From Diospyros lotus (lineage: Eukaryota; Streptophyta; Magnoliopsida; Ericales; Ebenaceae), in contig NC_068338.1 in assembly GCF_014633365.1 (NCBI RefSeq), positions 19,168,616 to 19,232,615 of the forward strand: a stretch of DNA of 64,000 bases, given 5' to 3'. Positions 35,111 through 47,526 of this stretch are shown piece by piece. The notes under the pieces are model-generated. The model did not search any database. It had not been told where the DNA came from and saw only the letters and a list, made by a program, of their open reading frames with translations. Position 1 is the first letter of the stretch, and each line of letters opens with the position of its first letter. A program made the position numbers and the translations under genes.

Positions 35111-35651
35111 TACTGTCGCCTTCAGTTGCTTTTGTTCGTCCTTCATCGCCTCCGTTTTTCGTCTCTTTCCCTTTGCCTTCAGACATCGAAAGAGGTGGGT
35201 TCGTTGGAGTCTTGGTAGTTCTGTTAATTTGTTTTTTTCGTTATGTAGATATCACTATATCAACGCCATTCGTCCACCCCTAAAACAATTTAGCCGTTCG
35301 TCCACTCCTAAAGGTTCATATTAAAAATTTGTTTTGTTTGTTTTTCTTTTTTTTTTTTTTTGTTCATGGTTTATATTTCATATTTTAAATGATGTATATT
35401 AGTATATGTAATTAGAGGATGGTTTGACATTTTGCATTAAATGAAAATATTACTTGATTTTGTCTATCCACTCATCTGAAATTGTTCTATGCAAATTCAA
35501 TATTGTTATGAAATATTGCTTAAAATGATGTATATTAGTATATGAAATTGTTGTCTAAAATATTTCTTGAAATTACAGATTTAGTATATGAAAATATATA
35601 AAACATTTTCTAAAATATTGCTTGAAATTGTTATGTGTAGTGCACATTTAG
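35111..35651 (+). other. hAT 5' leader or intron, part 1
   Basis: Host sequence resumes after the Copia insertion and continues after LTR E at 38141 (repeated phrases such as AGTATATGAAAT on both sides). No ORF. Confidence 0.5.
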
Positions 35652-38140
35652 TGTAATACCCAATGTTTAATATTAAAAGTATTTTTAGAAATTACGGGGT
35701 CAAAATTGGTATTTATTATAGTTTCGGGCTTATGTGTAATATTCAAAACGTAATCAGATGGTGAGGGACTATGTCAAGCAAGCCAATGAAGGTAAAATTA
35801 TCCAAATGAGAAACATTTGATTGAATCAAGAGATTTGCGAAGGTTTGAAATCAAAAACATGCAATTAGGGGCATTCGGGCAAAAGTGTAGATTTTGTAAA
35901 ATACCTGAGGGAGGTCGAAACGACGAATTTTCTAGAAATTCTTGAGGGAAATGATTAGTTTAGAACTTGAGGGCAGTCAAGGAATTAACCAAAAGTCTAG
36001 GGGCATCAAGGTTTGGGAGAAAATGCAATTGGAAGATTGTTGGGGGCTAAAATGAAAAAAAAAAAAAATTAAGTGGGAAACCGACCGGCCCCCTTGTGGC
36101 AGCCGGCAGTCGCCTCTGAGGCGTCAGGAAGGTCGCCCAGAGACTCTAGGGTAGTCTTCAGGTGATGATGAGGTCATTGGAGGTTGCCATTGGCCGGAAA
36201 ATAGCAAGATGTGATCGATTTTAATGGCGAATGGGATTTTTGATTTGGCTGAATCTTTCGAGGGCTTTAGCTCATGATTTGGAGCTTTTTGATTGGTTAG
36301 AGGCTAGATCTAGGGTTAAGGGGATAAGATCGATCGATTTATGGTGGAAATTCAGGTCGAGATCGAGTATAAAAGGAGGTTGAAGGCCAAGGGTTTCGAA
36401 GCACAATCGGCCAAAATTACTCTCGTTTTAGGCTGAATCGAGCTTCTGGGATAAGGGGTTTTCGTTCCTTGGGTTGTGAGGATCGTTTCTAGAGCATTTG
36501 GGGTCGATTGGTGTAGAAATAGAGACTTTTAAAGCTTCGGTGGAAAAATCGAGCTCGCTAGCGCCGCGACCTGCAATTAGGTTTTAAACCCTTTTTCGGT
36601 GGCATTTTTGGCCATTTGAAGGCACCATTGTGGCTGCCTCATCAAGCCCTTCAAGCCCCTATAATCGTTTGGAGCATCGGAGATCCCCGAAGTCGGAGAA
36701 GAAGGCCAGAGAAAACGACTACACTGGCCGTGCGTAGGCTTCACTTGCCGAGTCCTTGGGTGGCGCATGAGGTAGGCTTTTTCTCTGAAATTAATTCGAT
36801 AATCTCAATAAATTTATTTTAGGAATTATCATGGAAAAATATTTGGTGAAATTTGGTGTTAGGGTATTTTTAATGAATTTCTAAAGGTAAGAAAGGTTTA
36901 AAAACGGAGAAAAATAGAGAAAATTGAGGAAAAATAGAAATATTGATTTCTAAGGTCTTAAATGGTAAATAGGAGACGATTGGGCTGTTGAAAGGAAGGA
37001 TTGCATGATTTTTGAGGTGTGGCACATTTTTCGAAGCGAAAATCAGACTTTTTCGAATCGAGGTGAGTGGTTTGATTCTAGTCCTACTTTTGATTGGAGG
37101 TGCCTTGTTGTCCGTGTAGTAAGTTCAGGTGAGTGGTTTAACCCTCCCGAGCTTAGATTATGTGTGATTGAACCAGTTTAAGTGAGTGGTTTTACTCTCC
37201 AGAACTTGAGTTATTTTGCAAAGGCGTTTCACTTATGTACTTGTAATATCATTTGCATATTGAACATGTGTTGTATTGCATCAACTGTTTTTAACTTTCA
37301 AAAGAGTCGATGCATGGCATGTGATTTTCATATCATCGGGGTGTCGATTTTCATGTCATTGTTAGGTCCGAATGGGACGGAATGGGGTCTTCTTGAGAAT
37401 GGGACAAGGTTAATCCTAGTGAATGAGTGACACGGTAGGGAACTCGAGAGATTAAGTATGTCGCGGCAAGGTCAACCCCAACGGTGTGTGGAATGGATTT
37501 TCCACGGGAGGTTGAGTATGTCAGGGAGATTTCTCAAGTTAGACGTGTTGCATGTCGTTTTGTCTGTATATGGCATGCTCATATGTCTTTCATGCATTAT
37601 GTAAACTGTTTCATGCCATCACTTAGATGTTTTATCATCTAATCTGGGTTATGCCCCTGGAACATTCAACGTTCTGGCTAGGGACTCCTGCGAGGTCGAG
37701 GACATGGCCAGTGGGGCCAACGGTGTTTAGTTGATAGTCGTTGTACCATTTTGGAGGTGTTAGTATTTATTTTGGTATATGTATGAACGGTTGTATGACA
37801 ATACTGTATCATTTGATAGTTTGTGGGAACACCTTGTAAGGAACTCATGTTAGGTCACGACATTTTGATAATATTTAATCCGCTGCGTTATATTATGTCT
37901 CGTTTAGTTTTAAGTCTATTGATCTTGTTAGTTAAACGAGTAAGACTGAGGTTCTCGGGATTTTCATCTACATGTGATGATTGTTCTTGAAATCACCGCA
38001 GACGCCGGCCATTGTATGCGACGAGTGTTTCATCTACATGTGAAGATTGTATTCATGGTGTCGTGTGTGGCAGACTTGAAAAAAAAAAATTCCCGAGGAT
38101 TCCCTTATAGTGACACGCCTGTGTAAGGCGGGGTGTTACA
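35652..38140 (+). repeat. Solo LTR E (family F2, 2489 bp)
   Basis: Ends TGTAATACCC and GGGGTGTTACA, flanked by TTTAG (35647-35651) and TTTGG (38141-38145), 4 of 5 identical. It is the uninterrupted guide copy that lets the three pieces of LTR B be joined. No internal domain. Confidence 0.92.
37623..37677 (+). other. Two-hairpin module in LTR E
   Basis: TTAGATG/CATCTAA (37623-37642), then CTGGAAC/GTTCTGG (37657-37677) closed by G-C, A-T and G-U pairs. Confidence 0.55.
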
Positions 38141-38621
38141 TTTGGTATATGAAAATATTGCACTAAATGATGTATATCAGTATATGAAATTATTCTTTGA
38201 AATATTACTTGAAATTGCACGTGCAGTATATGTTTGATATTGTTCTATGTAAATTCTTCCATGTTATTTCCTAAGGAACCTTAATATAGGTTTATTCATC
38301 CTGTAGGCATAAAATTAAATTGATTTTCTGAGATTTTTCTTCCTTTCATCTTCAATTTTGTTAATTACTCAGTTGTATATCTCTTTTGTTTCTATATAAA
38401 CCTTTCCTTCTTAATATTAGTAGATTTACTCAATAGATAGTTTACTTAAGAGACTTCAATTATAGAATAGACAAACTCCCTAATCTGTCAATTGTTTTAC
38501 TTATAAATGATGTGAGATCTTTTCATTCTCTAAGACACAAATCAAATAACAACAATAACTAGAAGATATTTAAAATCACTCTTTAAATACAATACATTAA
38601 TTCCAATTGTACTAATTTTAG

Positions 38622-39365
38622 ATGACAAGAGAAGAAGACATTAGTCACACCACAAATTTCCCTCGTATGGATGATAGTTCAAGGCCACCAATAGCTTCAA
38701 GCCAGGGTAGCCAACCTCAAGATGATAAAGGTACAATATTACTTGGAAAGGCAAAGAGAAAAACAATAAGAGCTAGCTCAGATGTGCGAGATCATTTTAC
38801 CAAGTTTATAAATTCAGATGGTCAAATTAAAGGGAGATGCAACTATTGTTCTAGGGACTTCAATTGTGATCCAAAAAAAAAAAAAAAATTGGGACTACAG
38901 CTTTAAGGAATCATATGAGAATGTGTAAAAAACACCCTCATGCTTTGGAAACCCACTAAATGCAATTATACTTGCAGCCAAAGGGTGAGAGAAAGGGGAA
39001 GAGTATGGGATTGGTGAATTGAAAATTTGATCAAGTGCTTGGTAGAAAGGGTTTAGCTTGCATGGTAATGGTAGATGAGTTACCTTTTAAATTTGTTGAA
39101 TGTGAGGGGTTTTGGCACTTTATTAATGTTATTTGTCCAAAATTTTGGATTCCTTCACATTGGACAATTTCTCGTGACTATTTTGAATTATTCAAAGTAG
39201 AGAGCTTGAAATTGATGAATGAGTTAAAAAATTCTTGTCAAAGAATTTATTTAACCATTGACACATAGACCTTCATTCAAAGGATGAAATATATGTGCTG
39301 GACAACGTACTATGTTGATAATAATTGGACATTAAAGAAAAAAATCTTAAATTTTTGTCCAAATA
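38622..39365 (+). pseudogene. hAT transposase, 5' fragment, broken
   Basis: An N-terminal BED zinc finger is visible: CNYCSRDFNCD..., then, after a frameshift in the A run at about 38872-38887, GTTALRNHMRMCK. Past a further gap comes the conserved hAT block VDELPFKFVECEGFWHF...IPSHWTISRDYF (39070-39180) and YLTIDT-stop-TFIQ (39246-39280), where Trp has become TAG. The catalytic and C-terminal dimerisation parts are missing: homology stops at NFCP near 39362, where Tat gag begins. TACTAAT followed by TTTTAG directly before the ATG looks like a branch point and 3' splice site, so a 5' UTR intron (now holding LTR E) is likely. Confidence 0.82.
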
Positions 39366-39395
39366 GTTGTGAACTAGCCCCTCAGTTAGGAGATT

Positions 39396-40250
39396 ATGGC
39401 GACGATGCCACTCGAGCATCTTCGCATTCTGGCTATCAAGCCTTATGCGGGGACTACTGACTCAATGGATCACCTGGATCTTTTTACTTCTCATATGATA
39501 GTGCAATATGCGTCCGATGCAATGTGGTGTAGAGTCTTCTTGGCTACACTGGGAGGGCATGCACGCTCTTGGTACTCAAACCTAGCCCATCACTCAATAG
39601 CTAACTTCGCGCAGCTTCGGGGTAGTTTTCTGGCTCATTTTGCACCTTTTCGGAGGCATCGGAGATCCACTATGGCTCTCGTTAGCCTAAAGCAAAACTA
39701 GGGCGAATCCTTAAAGAATTTCATCTTGAGATTTAATATGGAGGCCTTGAGCATCAAGAACTTCGACCATAGTGTTGCTATGGTGGCACTCCAGAATGCC
39801 CTAAAGCCCGGCCCATTCGCTCAGTCATTGACCAAAACTCCCCCGCTCACATTCACAAATATCCTTGGTCAGGCAACGAAGAATATTAATCCTGAGGCAG
39901 TTATGCAGGCAAAGAGAGCCGAATACACTAAGAAAAGGGAGAAAAAGAAACATTCCGAAGAGAATGAGTGAAAATAAAAGGGAGGATCGAAAACAGAAGC
40001 ACCATCCTCGGTGGGAATCGAGCAGTTTTACCCCCTTGAATGCTCCAAGAGTAGAGATCCTCGCCACTATGAAAGGAAAGGACTACTTGAAGAAGTCCTT
40101 GCCAATGAGGGCACCATCTAATAAGAGGAACCGGAATAAATATTGTTGCTTCCATTGAGATCACGAGCACAATACGGAGGAATGCCACTAGTTGAAAGAG
40201 GATATCCAAGAGCTCATCAATTAAGGTTTTCTTAGGAGTTTTGTGGCCAA
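39396..40250 (+). pseudogene. Tat gag remnant
   Basis: Residues such as PYAGTTDSMDHLDLF, ASDAMWCRVFLATL, ARSWYSNL and NILGQATKNINPEA are the plant Tat gag pattern. A TAG interrupts at 39699-39701, a TGA at 39969-39971, and a +1 shift near there. A zinc-knuckle-like motif YCCFH-stop-DHEHNTEEC follows (40141-40190), where Arg CGA has become TGA and Gln CAG has become TAG. Confidence 0.85.
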
Positions 40251-40499
40251 GGAAGCGGATCCCCGAAAAGGGCGAGAGCAGAACTCACGAAGTCCTCCTC
40301 CTAGGTAGGACCAAGCTGAGGAACTGGATAGCGTTTGGAATTCACCCCGGAGGGAAAGACCACCGCAAGTAGGAGAAGATCATCCCTAACCCTGAGTGTT
40401 TCATACTCTCGCGGTGGGGGAAGTCCTAGGAAGGAAGGACGAGGAGGACTCGGGAGTGAACCAAGCCTCGGGGGTGAAAAGGACAAGGAAAAGGGAGAC

Positions 40500-40960
40500 G
40501 ATCTCTTTTTTAGATAATGACCTCCCAGGGTACCCGAATGGAAATGATCCACTGGTGATAACAGCCAAGCTTGAAAGGTGGGAGCTTCACCGGATCCTAG
40601 TAGATTCGGGCAATTCTTCGGAGATTTTGTACAAGAAGGCCTTCTTGGGCATAGGATACAAAATGGAGCAGTAGAGACTGGCCCGTGTCCCCTTTGTCCG
40701 ATTTGATGGGGAAGTAGTGTACTCTGATAAAGTCATTCAACTTCGTTGAATTTGGGAAAGGGTTCCCAAACCTCTCGAGTCATGCTGGATATCTTGGTGG
40801 CAGATGTTCCTGTAGCTTATCACATGATTTTAGGAAGGTCGGGGCTCAACATTCTTTAGGCTATTCCTAGCACGTATCACATGATGATGAAGTTCCCCAC
40901 AACTAATGGGGTAGGAAAAGTGCGAGGAGATTTAGGTTCGGCCCAGGAATGTTACATGGC
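40500..40960 (+). pseudogene. Tat aspartic protease remnant
   Basis: RILVDSGNSSEILYKKAF (about 40590-40650) contains the catalytic DSG. Downstream AYHMILGRSGLN, IPSTYHMMMKFPT and GVGKVRGDLGSAQECY match the conserved linker between protease and RT. Several stops and shifts. Confidence 0.8.
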
Positions 40961-41127
40961 ATCCATAGGCGTGGCGAGGGGTGCAGAGACCCCGCAAAGG
41001 AAGATGAACGAGAATGTGCTGCAAGGGAAACTTCTGGTCATAAAAAGGACTCGAAAGGAGAAAGAGCGGGGGGACCTCCGCCAGTCGTTAGTTTCTTGTT
41101 GGAGGGGATGGGGGATCCGAAGATGGT

Positions 41128-42338
41128 AGAGCCCATGAACAAACTCGAGGAGGTGCCTTTAAGCGAAGATCATCCTGATCGATGTATAAAGATAAGTGTT
41201 GAGCTGAAAGACCATCTTAGGGGTCAAATTTTAGCCCTCCTACGGCAGTACGTGGATGTCTTCGCATGGATAGCTCAAGATATGCCGGGGGTTAATCCGA
41301 AGGTCATGACGCACAGGTTGGGGATACGCTCGGGTTTCCAACCTATCAAACAGAAGAAGCGAAGTTTTGCCCCGGAGAGGGCCAAAGCAATTGAGGTGGA
41401 AGTGGAGAAGCTGATGGAGGTGTAATACGTTCGGGAGGTTGATTATCCAGATTGATTAGCAAATGTGGTGTTGGTACCCAAGGGGAAGGGCAAGTAGAGG
41501 CTTTGCATCGACTTCACTAATCTTAACAAGGCTTGCCCGAAGGATAGTTACCCCCTTCCTTGGATAGATGCCTTAATTGACGGAACGATGGGGTATTTAC
41601 TGATAAGTTTTCTAGACGCTTTTCAGGGATACCACCAAATCTCGCTACACCCCAAAGATCAAGAAAAGATGGTGTTCATCACTAATAAAACAACCTACTA
41701 TTACACAGTAATGCCATTTCGGTTGAAGAATGCTGGGGCCACCTACCAGCGTTTGGTGAATAAGCTTTTTCAATATCAGCTGGGTCGAAACATGGAGGCT
41801 TACGTAGATGACATGCTGGTGAAAAGCCTCATCGCTTAGCATCATCCTGTAGATTTGGAAGAATGCTTCCAAACCCTTCATAAATTTCAGGTAAAACTTA
41901 ATCCTGACAAATGTGCTTTTGGAGTTTCTGCAAGAAAGTTCCTAGGCTACATAGTCCATCACCGAGGAATTGAGCTGAATCCAGCAAAGGTTAAAGCCAT
42001 TCCAGACATGTTAGCCCCGAGGAACATCAGGGAAGTACAGAGCCTAACAGGAAGAATGATAGCTTTAGGGAGATTCCTCTCTCGTTTGGCAGAGAAGGGT
42101 CTTCCTTTCTATAAGGCCCTATCTAAGGTGAAGAATTTTGTCTGGGATGATGAATGCCAAGAAGTTTTCCACAAGCTGAAGGAACACCTGGCTTCATCTC
42201 CAGTCCTCACCAAGCCTCAGCAAAGGGAACCGATGTATCTTTATTAGGCAGTAGCCAAAGAGGCCGTAAGTTTGGTGTTGGTCAAAGAAGAAGACAAAAG
42301 GCAGAGGCCTATTTATTATGCCAGCAAGTGGTTGACAA
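41128..42338 (+). pseudogene. Tat reverse transcriptase remnant
   Basis: One reading frame carries the whole RT, broken only by nonsense codons (41423, after DYPD, after KGKGK, after KSLIA, after MYLY). The palm motif YVDD is intact at 41801-41812; the fingers motif LDAFQGYHQI and the thumb NPDKCAFGV...FLGYIV are clear. It runs into the start of RNase H (PIYYASKWL), where solo LTR F is inserted at 42339. Confidence 0.88.
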
Positions 42339-45091
42339 TGTAACGCCCCACTTTCCCGAAGCTGGCGTTAATCACGAAATTTTGGGGATTTATTTTTCTT
42401 CCTCAACAAATCCAACACATACTCAGCATAAATAAAACCCGGACAATCCCAATCCGCTATCTTAGCATATTAACTTAAGAATAAGCTAAGATTAGCAATA
42501 TCATCACATCAGCGGAAGCAAGATCGAACCTTAAGTATACATAACCAAATTCACTTTATTCATAACGTAGAAATTGTTTAACAAGACATTTCTAAACAAA
42601 ATACATCGAGTCTCATCTCTCAATAATAACTACTATCACCTCGAGCATAAACAAAATATATGCTAATGATTACCAACGAAATCAACGGCTACATCTCGAT
42701 AACCCATTTTCCTTTAGCGCCACTGCTTTCACCTAGAACGTTTGAATATTCCAGGGATATAGTCCAAATTAGATGATGAATCATCTAAGTGAGAGTTCAA
42801 AAACATTTTCATGAATATATGCAACATGAATAAAACTGACACGTTCCAACATACCTCAGCCCAAGAGAATCCCACATAGCACTTAACCTTAACCGAGGAA
42901 AATGCAATCTCTCTAAAGGCAACAAAACAACATCGACACATTGGCACAACACAATCCTTCTTAAGAGGGACAACCTTAACACAGGAACTCGGGTATCACC
43001 CCCATATCATTTCTAGGCATTACGCTCACACTCAAAAGCATCCGATCCCAACACAACCCTGGCCACAAGATGATTAACACTATCCTTGGGAATCCACGTC
43101 CACCTCGGGAATAATACTATCGCTCAATGGTCCCGGGGTGGTCTCCACTCGAAGCCCCGACACTTGTCAACTCGCAAGGGTGAAGTCCGATCTCAACCCC
43201 CGTCACAATGGGTATTTTCCTTTGCACGCTTCCTTAGTGCTATCACTCAAGTGCCTCACACAGGTTGACAACACACATCCCACATGAACATCACACAAAC
43301 ATGCTAATGCCAAAATCATCAACTATGCATCATTTAAACATCATTTCATGTACATAATTTATTGCACAAAATTCAATGCACATGCATAAAACATTTAGAG
43401 ATGAACCACCCTCATGAAAACAACCATCACAGGTTAAAATCGTTTACATGCAACAATACCTTTGCAAGAAATCATATCAAGTTTTAGAGAATAACCCCTT
43501 TAAATAAATCAAGTTGGGGTAGAAACTCTCACATTCGACAAATTTCAAAATGCCTCGATTAGCATGCACAACCTCGATTTTGTGCCAACCTCAAACTTCG
43601 CACAAATCACTTCACCTCAAGCCTCAAAGCACCCTAATCATCATAATCATTTGAATAGGTATCAAAACCCTAATTTTCCCTTAATTTCCTCACATTTTCT
43701 CCATTTTCTCTCATTTTTTGTCACTAATTTTCCAAAATAAATATCCTCTCAAACCTTTTTCCCAATATTTTTGCACAACAATTCCTAAATAATTTTCTAG
43801 GAATAATACAAAAAAAAATGGAAAATACATCACTTGCACGTGCCCCCACACGCCTGGCGCGTGAATTGCACGTGGTAGCCGTGCGCTGAAGGCCATGCGC
43901 TCTTTCTTCTCCGGCGAGCTCCTTGCCAGCCGACGACCAAAATCCTTCTCCGACCACACCAATTGGTAGCCCTCTCCAAGTCGATTCCGATACCACCTCT
44001 TGATGCTCGAAACGAGCACCAGAAGGCTTTCAACCGACCAACCAAAACCTCGGCCCTATCACTCGCCTCCCATCTTCAGCTAAGCTCGAATACCTTTCAA
44101 ACGCACACGAAAACACCTCAAACTCTCCAAAAACCTTCCTTACCTCATGGGAAACAAAATCCTTGTGGTGTCATCCCTTAATTTGTTCGATATCACCCTC
44201 GATTTGAAGCTCCAATATGCCAAAAACCCTCGGCTAAACGAGGTTTTTTTATAGGCAAAATCGGCCCTCGAAACTCTCATGGATGCCTACTCGATGCCTT
44301 AAATGTCTTAAGCTGCCCTCGGGTGACTCAAAAGCTTCGACCAGCGACCTCGAATGGCCAATTACAGGTTTAGCATGGCCGACCAAATCGCTGTCAGTTT
44401 CTTCGAATTTTTGGCCACCTCGCTGCTTGATGTTGACCTAAACTCGCTCCCCAGCATGCTCGACCCCCTCTTTGGGTTCCCCATGGTTGAAAATGCTGTT
44501 CAATGGCCGGCAGAGGCTGTCGGCCATGGCAGCTTCTTCTTTTGCGAAATTACACTTTTATTCCTCCAAATTTTAACTTTTACACTTTGGCCCTTTCTAT
44601 CAAGCCCCTGAACTTTCTATCATTTCCATTTAGACTCTCAAGTTCAAAAAATCCTAATTTCATCCCCAAAGACTCTGAAAAATCATCCTTTTGACCTCCT
44701 CAGGCAATTTTGAGAAATTACACTTAGGCCCGAATTTTTGTTTCGACTGCAAACTCCCCCACTTCAACCCGAAATCACTCAAGGATTGTTCTACTTACAA
44801 AATCAAGGTCTCTCAAGGGTTCTATTAACATTTCGAAAGTCCCTTACGAGAATTCATTTTTTTAGCCTAATCCGAAGCTGTACCGAAAACTGTTCCCAAT
44901 CCAATTTCTTTCGATGCTAAAAATCACTTCTTGAGTCACTCATTAATACTATATTATTTTCCTTCGATATCTAAGATTCAGGGTACTTCCTTCGATTGAT
45001 TCGGTGACTTATTTTACTATCAAACCCATTTTTCGGTATTTTAATCTCACTTAAATGACGTGGTAGCCTTATGCCGAAACGGGGTCTTACA
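42339..45091 (-). repeat. Solo LTR F (family F1, inverted, 2753 bp)
   Basis: Plus-strand ends TGTAACGCCCCAC and GGGGTCTTACA; flanks GACAA (42334-42338) and GACAG (45092-45096), 4 of 5 identical. RNase H coding sequence continues across it. Same family as A, C and D. ORFs inside are spurious. Confidence 0.9.
42733..42788 (-). other. Two-hairpin module in LTR F
   Basis: TTAGATGAT/ATCATCTAA with a GA loop at 42769-42788. On the element strand, CTGGAAT/GTTCTAG pair through two wobbles (about 42733-42754). Confidence 0.6.
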
Positions 45092-45363
45092 GACAGGGGT
45101 TGAGATTCGGTATTCTCCTATGGAGAAGTTGGCTTTTGCCTTGATCATCTCGACGAGAAAACTTCGACCTTACTTTCAAGTTCATACTATTATCGTGTTC
45201 ACTAACCAACCTTTGAGGCAGGTGCTTAGTAAACTGGAGCTCTTAGAAAGAATGTTGAAGTGGGCGATGGAGCTCACAACTTTTGATATTGAGTATAGGC
45301 CTCAACCGATTATCATGGCCCAAGCACTGGAAGATTTTATCACCGAAGAAATTGGGTTTTAGG
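45092..45363 (+). pseudogene. Tat RNase H remnant
   Basis: Open frame with YSPMEKLAFALIISTRKLRPYFQ, VFTNQPLRQVL and RMLKWAMELTTFDIEYRP, the standard Ty3/Gypsy RNase H and connection sequence, continuing the RT upstream of LTR F. Confidence 0.88.
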
Positions 45364-45384
45364 AGGCTTCAAATCAAGGTAAAA

Positions 45385-45680
45385 AACCATGGGTGTTATC
45401 CGTGGATAGAAACTCGACCTTGGGCGACGGTGGAGCAGGGCTGATGATCAGAAGCCCTAATGGGCAGACTTAGCCCTATGCCTTGCACTTTGAGTTTCGA
45501 GCATCCAACAATGAAGTTGAATACGAGGCTCTGTTGGCAGGTTTGAGATTGGCTGAGCAGTTGGGAGCACAGCGAATCGAGGTAAGTTTGGACTCCAATT
45601 TGGTGGTGCAGCAAGTGAATGGAGAATACGAGGCTCGGGAGGTCACATAGCGAATATTTAGCTATGGTCAAGGAGCTAAT
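45385..45680 (+). pseudogene. Second (archaeal-type) RNase H remnant
   Basis: WVLSVDRNSTLGDGGAGLMI, EVEYEALLAGLRLAEQLGA, VSLDSNLVVQQVNGEYEA: a second RNase H fold between RNase H and integrase, diagnostic of Tat elements. The first Asp and the DSN site are kept; a TAG follows NGQT. Confidence 0.8.
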
Positions 45681-45979
45681 TGTTATGCTTCCAATCAGTG
45701 AAGGTAGAATATGCTCCTCGGGCTATGAACATAGAAGTTGATCTTTTGTCCCGGATCGTTTCGTCCTCTTTTCCTACGAGCTCTCGAACCTACTTGAGTG
45801 GATCCCCTACTCCTATATTTGAAGGAGGGTAAGCTTCTCGAAGGCGATTCAAAAATTTTGTGGTAGTTGACAGGGAGCTTTATAAAAGGTAATTTTCGCA
45901 ACCCTTACTCAAATGTATCTAGCCCCGAGAAGCAAATTATATTCAGAGGGAGATCCATGAAGGGATATGCAGAAGCCAT

Positions 45980-46985
45980 ATTGGGGCCCGAACCCTTAGC
46001 CAGAAGGCTCTTCGGCAAGGGTATTATTGGCCAACAATGGCAAAAGATTCAGAGTAGCTAGTCAAAGCCTACGATAGATGCCAACGAACCTCCAACCTAG
46101 TTCATGTACCAGCTGTCACTTTAACTGATCTGGCCACACCCTGCCCTTTTGCTCAATGGGGCATTAACATCTTGGGTCATTTTCCTCCAATGACTAGCTA
46201 GGTTAAATATATTATAGCTGCCATAGATTATTTCACAAAATGGATTGAAGCGGAACCAGTGGCCTCCATTACTGCTCGACAAGTAAAGCAATTTTTGTGG
46301 AAGAATGTGGTCTTCTGGTTCAGAATCCCTCAAGTTGTAATTTCAAATAACGACACTCAGTTCACTGACCAATCGGTGCAGGAATGGTGTCAGGAGTTGG
46401 GAATAAGACAACATTTCACTTCGGTGGCTCATTCGCAAGCTAACGGCTAAACTGAGCTCACTAATTGAACTTTACTGCATGGCCTAAAAGCCCGCGTGGA
46501 TAAAGCGAATGGAAGTTGGGTGGATGAATTACCTAGTATATTATGGTCTTACCGAACCACGATAAAGGTATCTATGGGCGAGACTGCATTCAGCCTATGT
46601 TATGGTTCAGAAGCTTTGATCCTGACCGAGATAGGGGTGCCAACCCTCAAAGTAGAGTTTTTCAATCCGAGTCCAATGAGCAGAATCTAAGAAACAACCT
46701 AGATCTCCTGGATGAACTTTGTGATCAGGTGAAGATTCGAAAAGCAGCGTACAATCTATGTATTGAAAGGTACTACAACCATAGAGTTAAAGCTCAGAGC
46801 TTTCTTCCTGGAGACTGGGTATTACGACAAGGAGATGTTTGAAATGCCCGAGAAGCAAATAAGTTGACACCTAATTGGGAGGGCCCCTTCAGAGTGGTGG
46901 AAGCCCTCAATTCTGGCACTTATAAACTCGAGACTGCAGAAGGTGCACCAATCAAAAATACTTGAAATGTGCAAAATTTGAGAAA
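45980..46985 (+). pseudogene. Tat integrase remnant, catalytic Asp lost
   Basis: Core motifs: WGINILG (first Asp changed to Asn at 46166-46168), ISNNDTQF (second Asp to Asn at 46346-46348, Gly to Asp at 46352) and Glu at 46454-46456. Spacing of 59 and 35 residues fits D,D35E exactly. Stops replace Gln (after PMTS and after QANG) and Arg (after ELTN). It ends with GDWVLRQG, WEGPFRVVEAL and NVQNLRK, the usual pol tail. Confidence 0.88.
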
Positions 46986-47140
46986 AAATTGTCAATAATG
47001 TTCCTTATTGTTATGACTCTTGAAATAAATTTATTTTTTCTCCTAACAGTTGAAGCTCCTCACAACAACATATCCCAGGGGACCACCCCTGACCAAAAAA
47101 TAAGGCTAACCTCGAAGATTAAAACCCCAAGTAAAGAGAA

Positions 47141-47314
47141 GCATCAAATGTGATCCTCGGGGGCCTCGAACCCCAATAATAAAAAAAAAAGAAGGATCAG
47201 ATGTGATCCTTAGGGGCCTCAAACCCCGATAAAAAGAAAAAGGATCAGATGTGATCCTCGGGGGCCTCGAACCCCGATAAAAAGAATGAGGATCAGATAT
47301 GATCCTCGGGGGGC
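47141..47314. repeat. 48-53 bp tandem repeat 3' of Tat pol, four units
   Basis: Each unit has the dyad GGATCAGATGTGATCC (47194, 47242, 47290; diverged at 47141) and a second dyad CGGGG/CCCCG. Tandem repeats between pol and the 3' LTR are common in Tat/Ogre elements. Confidence 0.9.
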
Positions 47315-47526
47315 CCCTACCTACTGAGTTAAATTCCAAAGAATTGGTCCAGTCAACGACACTCAGCTCTCTCCGGAAAGACGGTTAATTAACATTGGTA
47401 ATATTCAATCTTCGCGAAGAAGTGCAAAAAAATTTGTAAGTCCGAAAAAAGCAAACAAGTATAGAAAGAAGAAAATGTCGACGTTAAATTTCATTGAGAT
47501 ATTGTGTTTATAAATACAAAGGGCGT

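Noticed and set aside
40301..40552. 83-codon minus-strand ORF
   Set aside because: It is antisense to the Tat gag-protease region and unrelated to the known antisense ORF further downstream.
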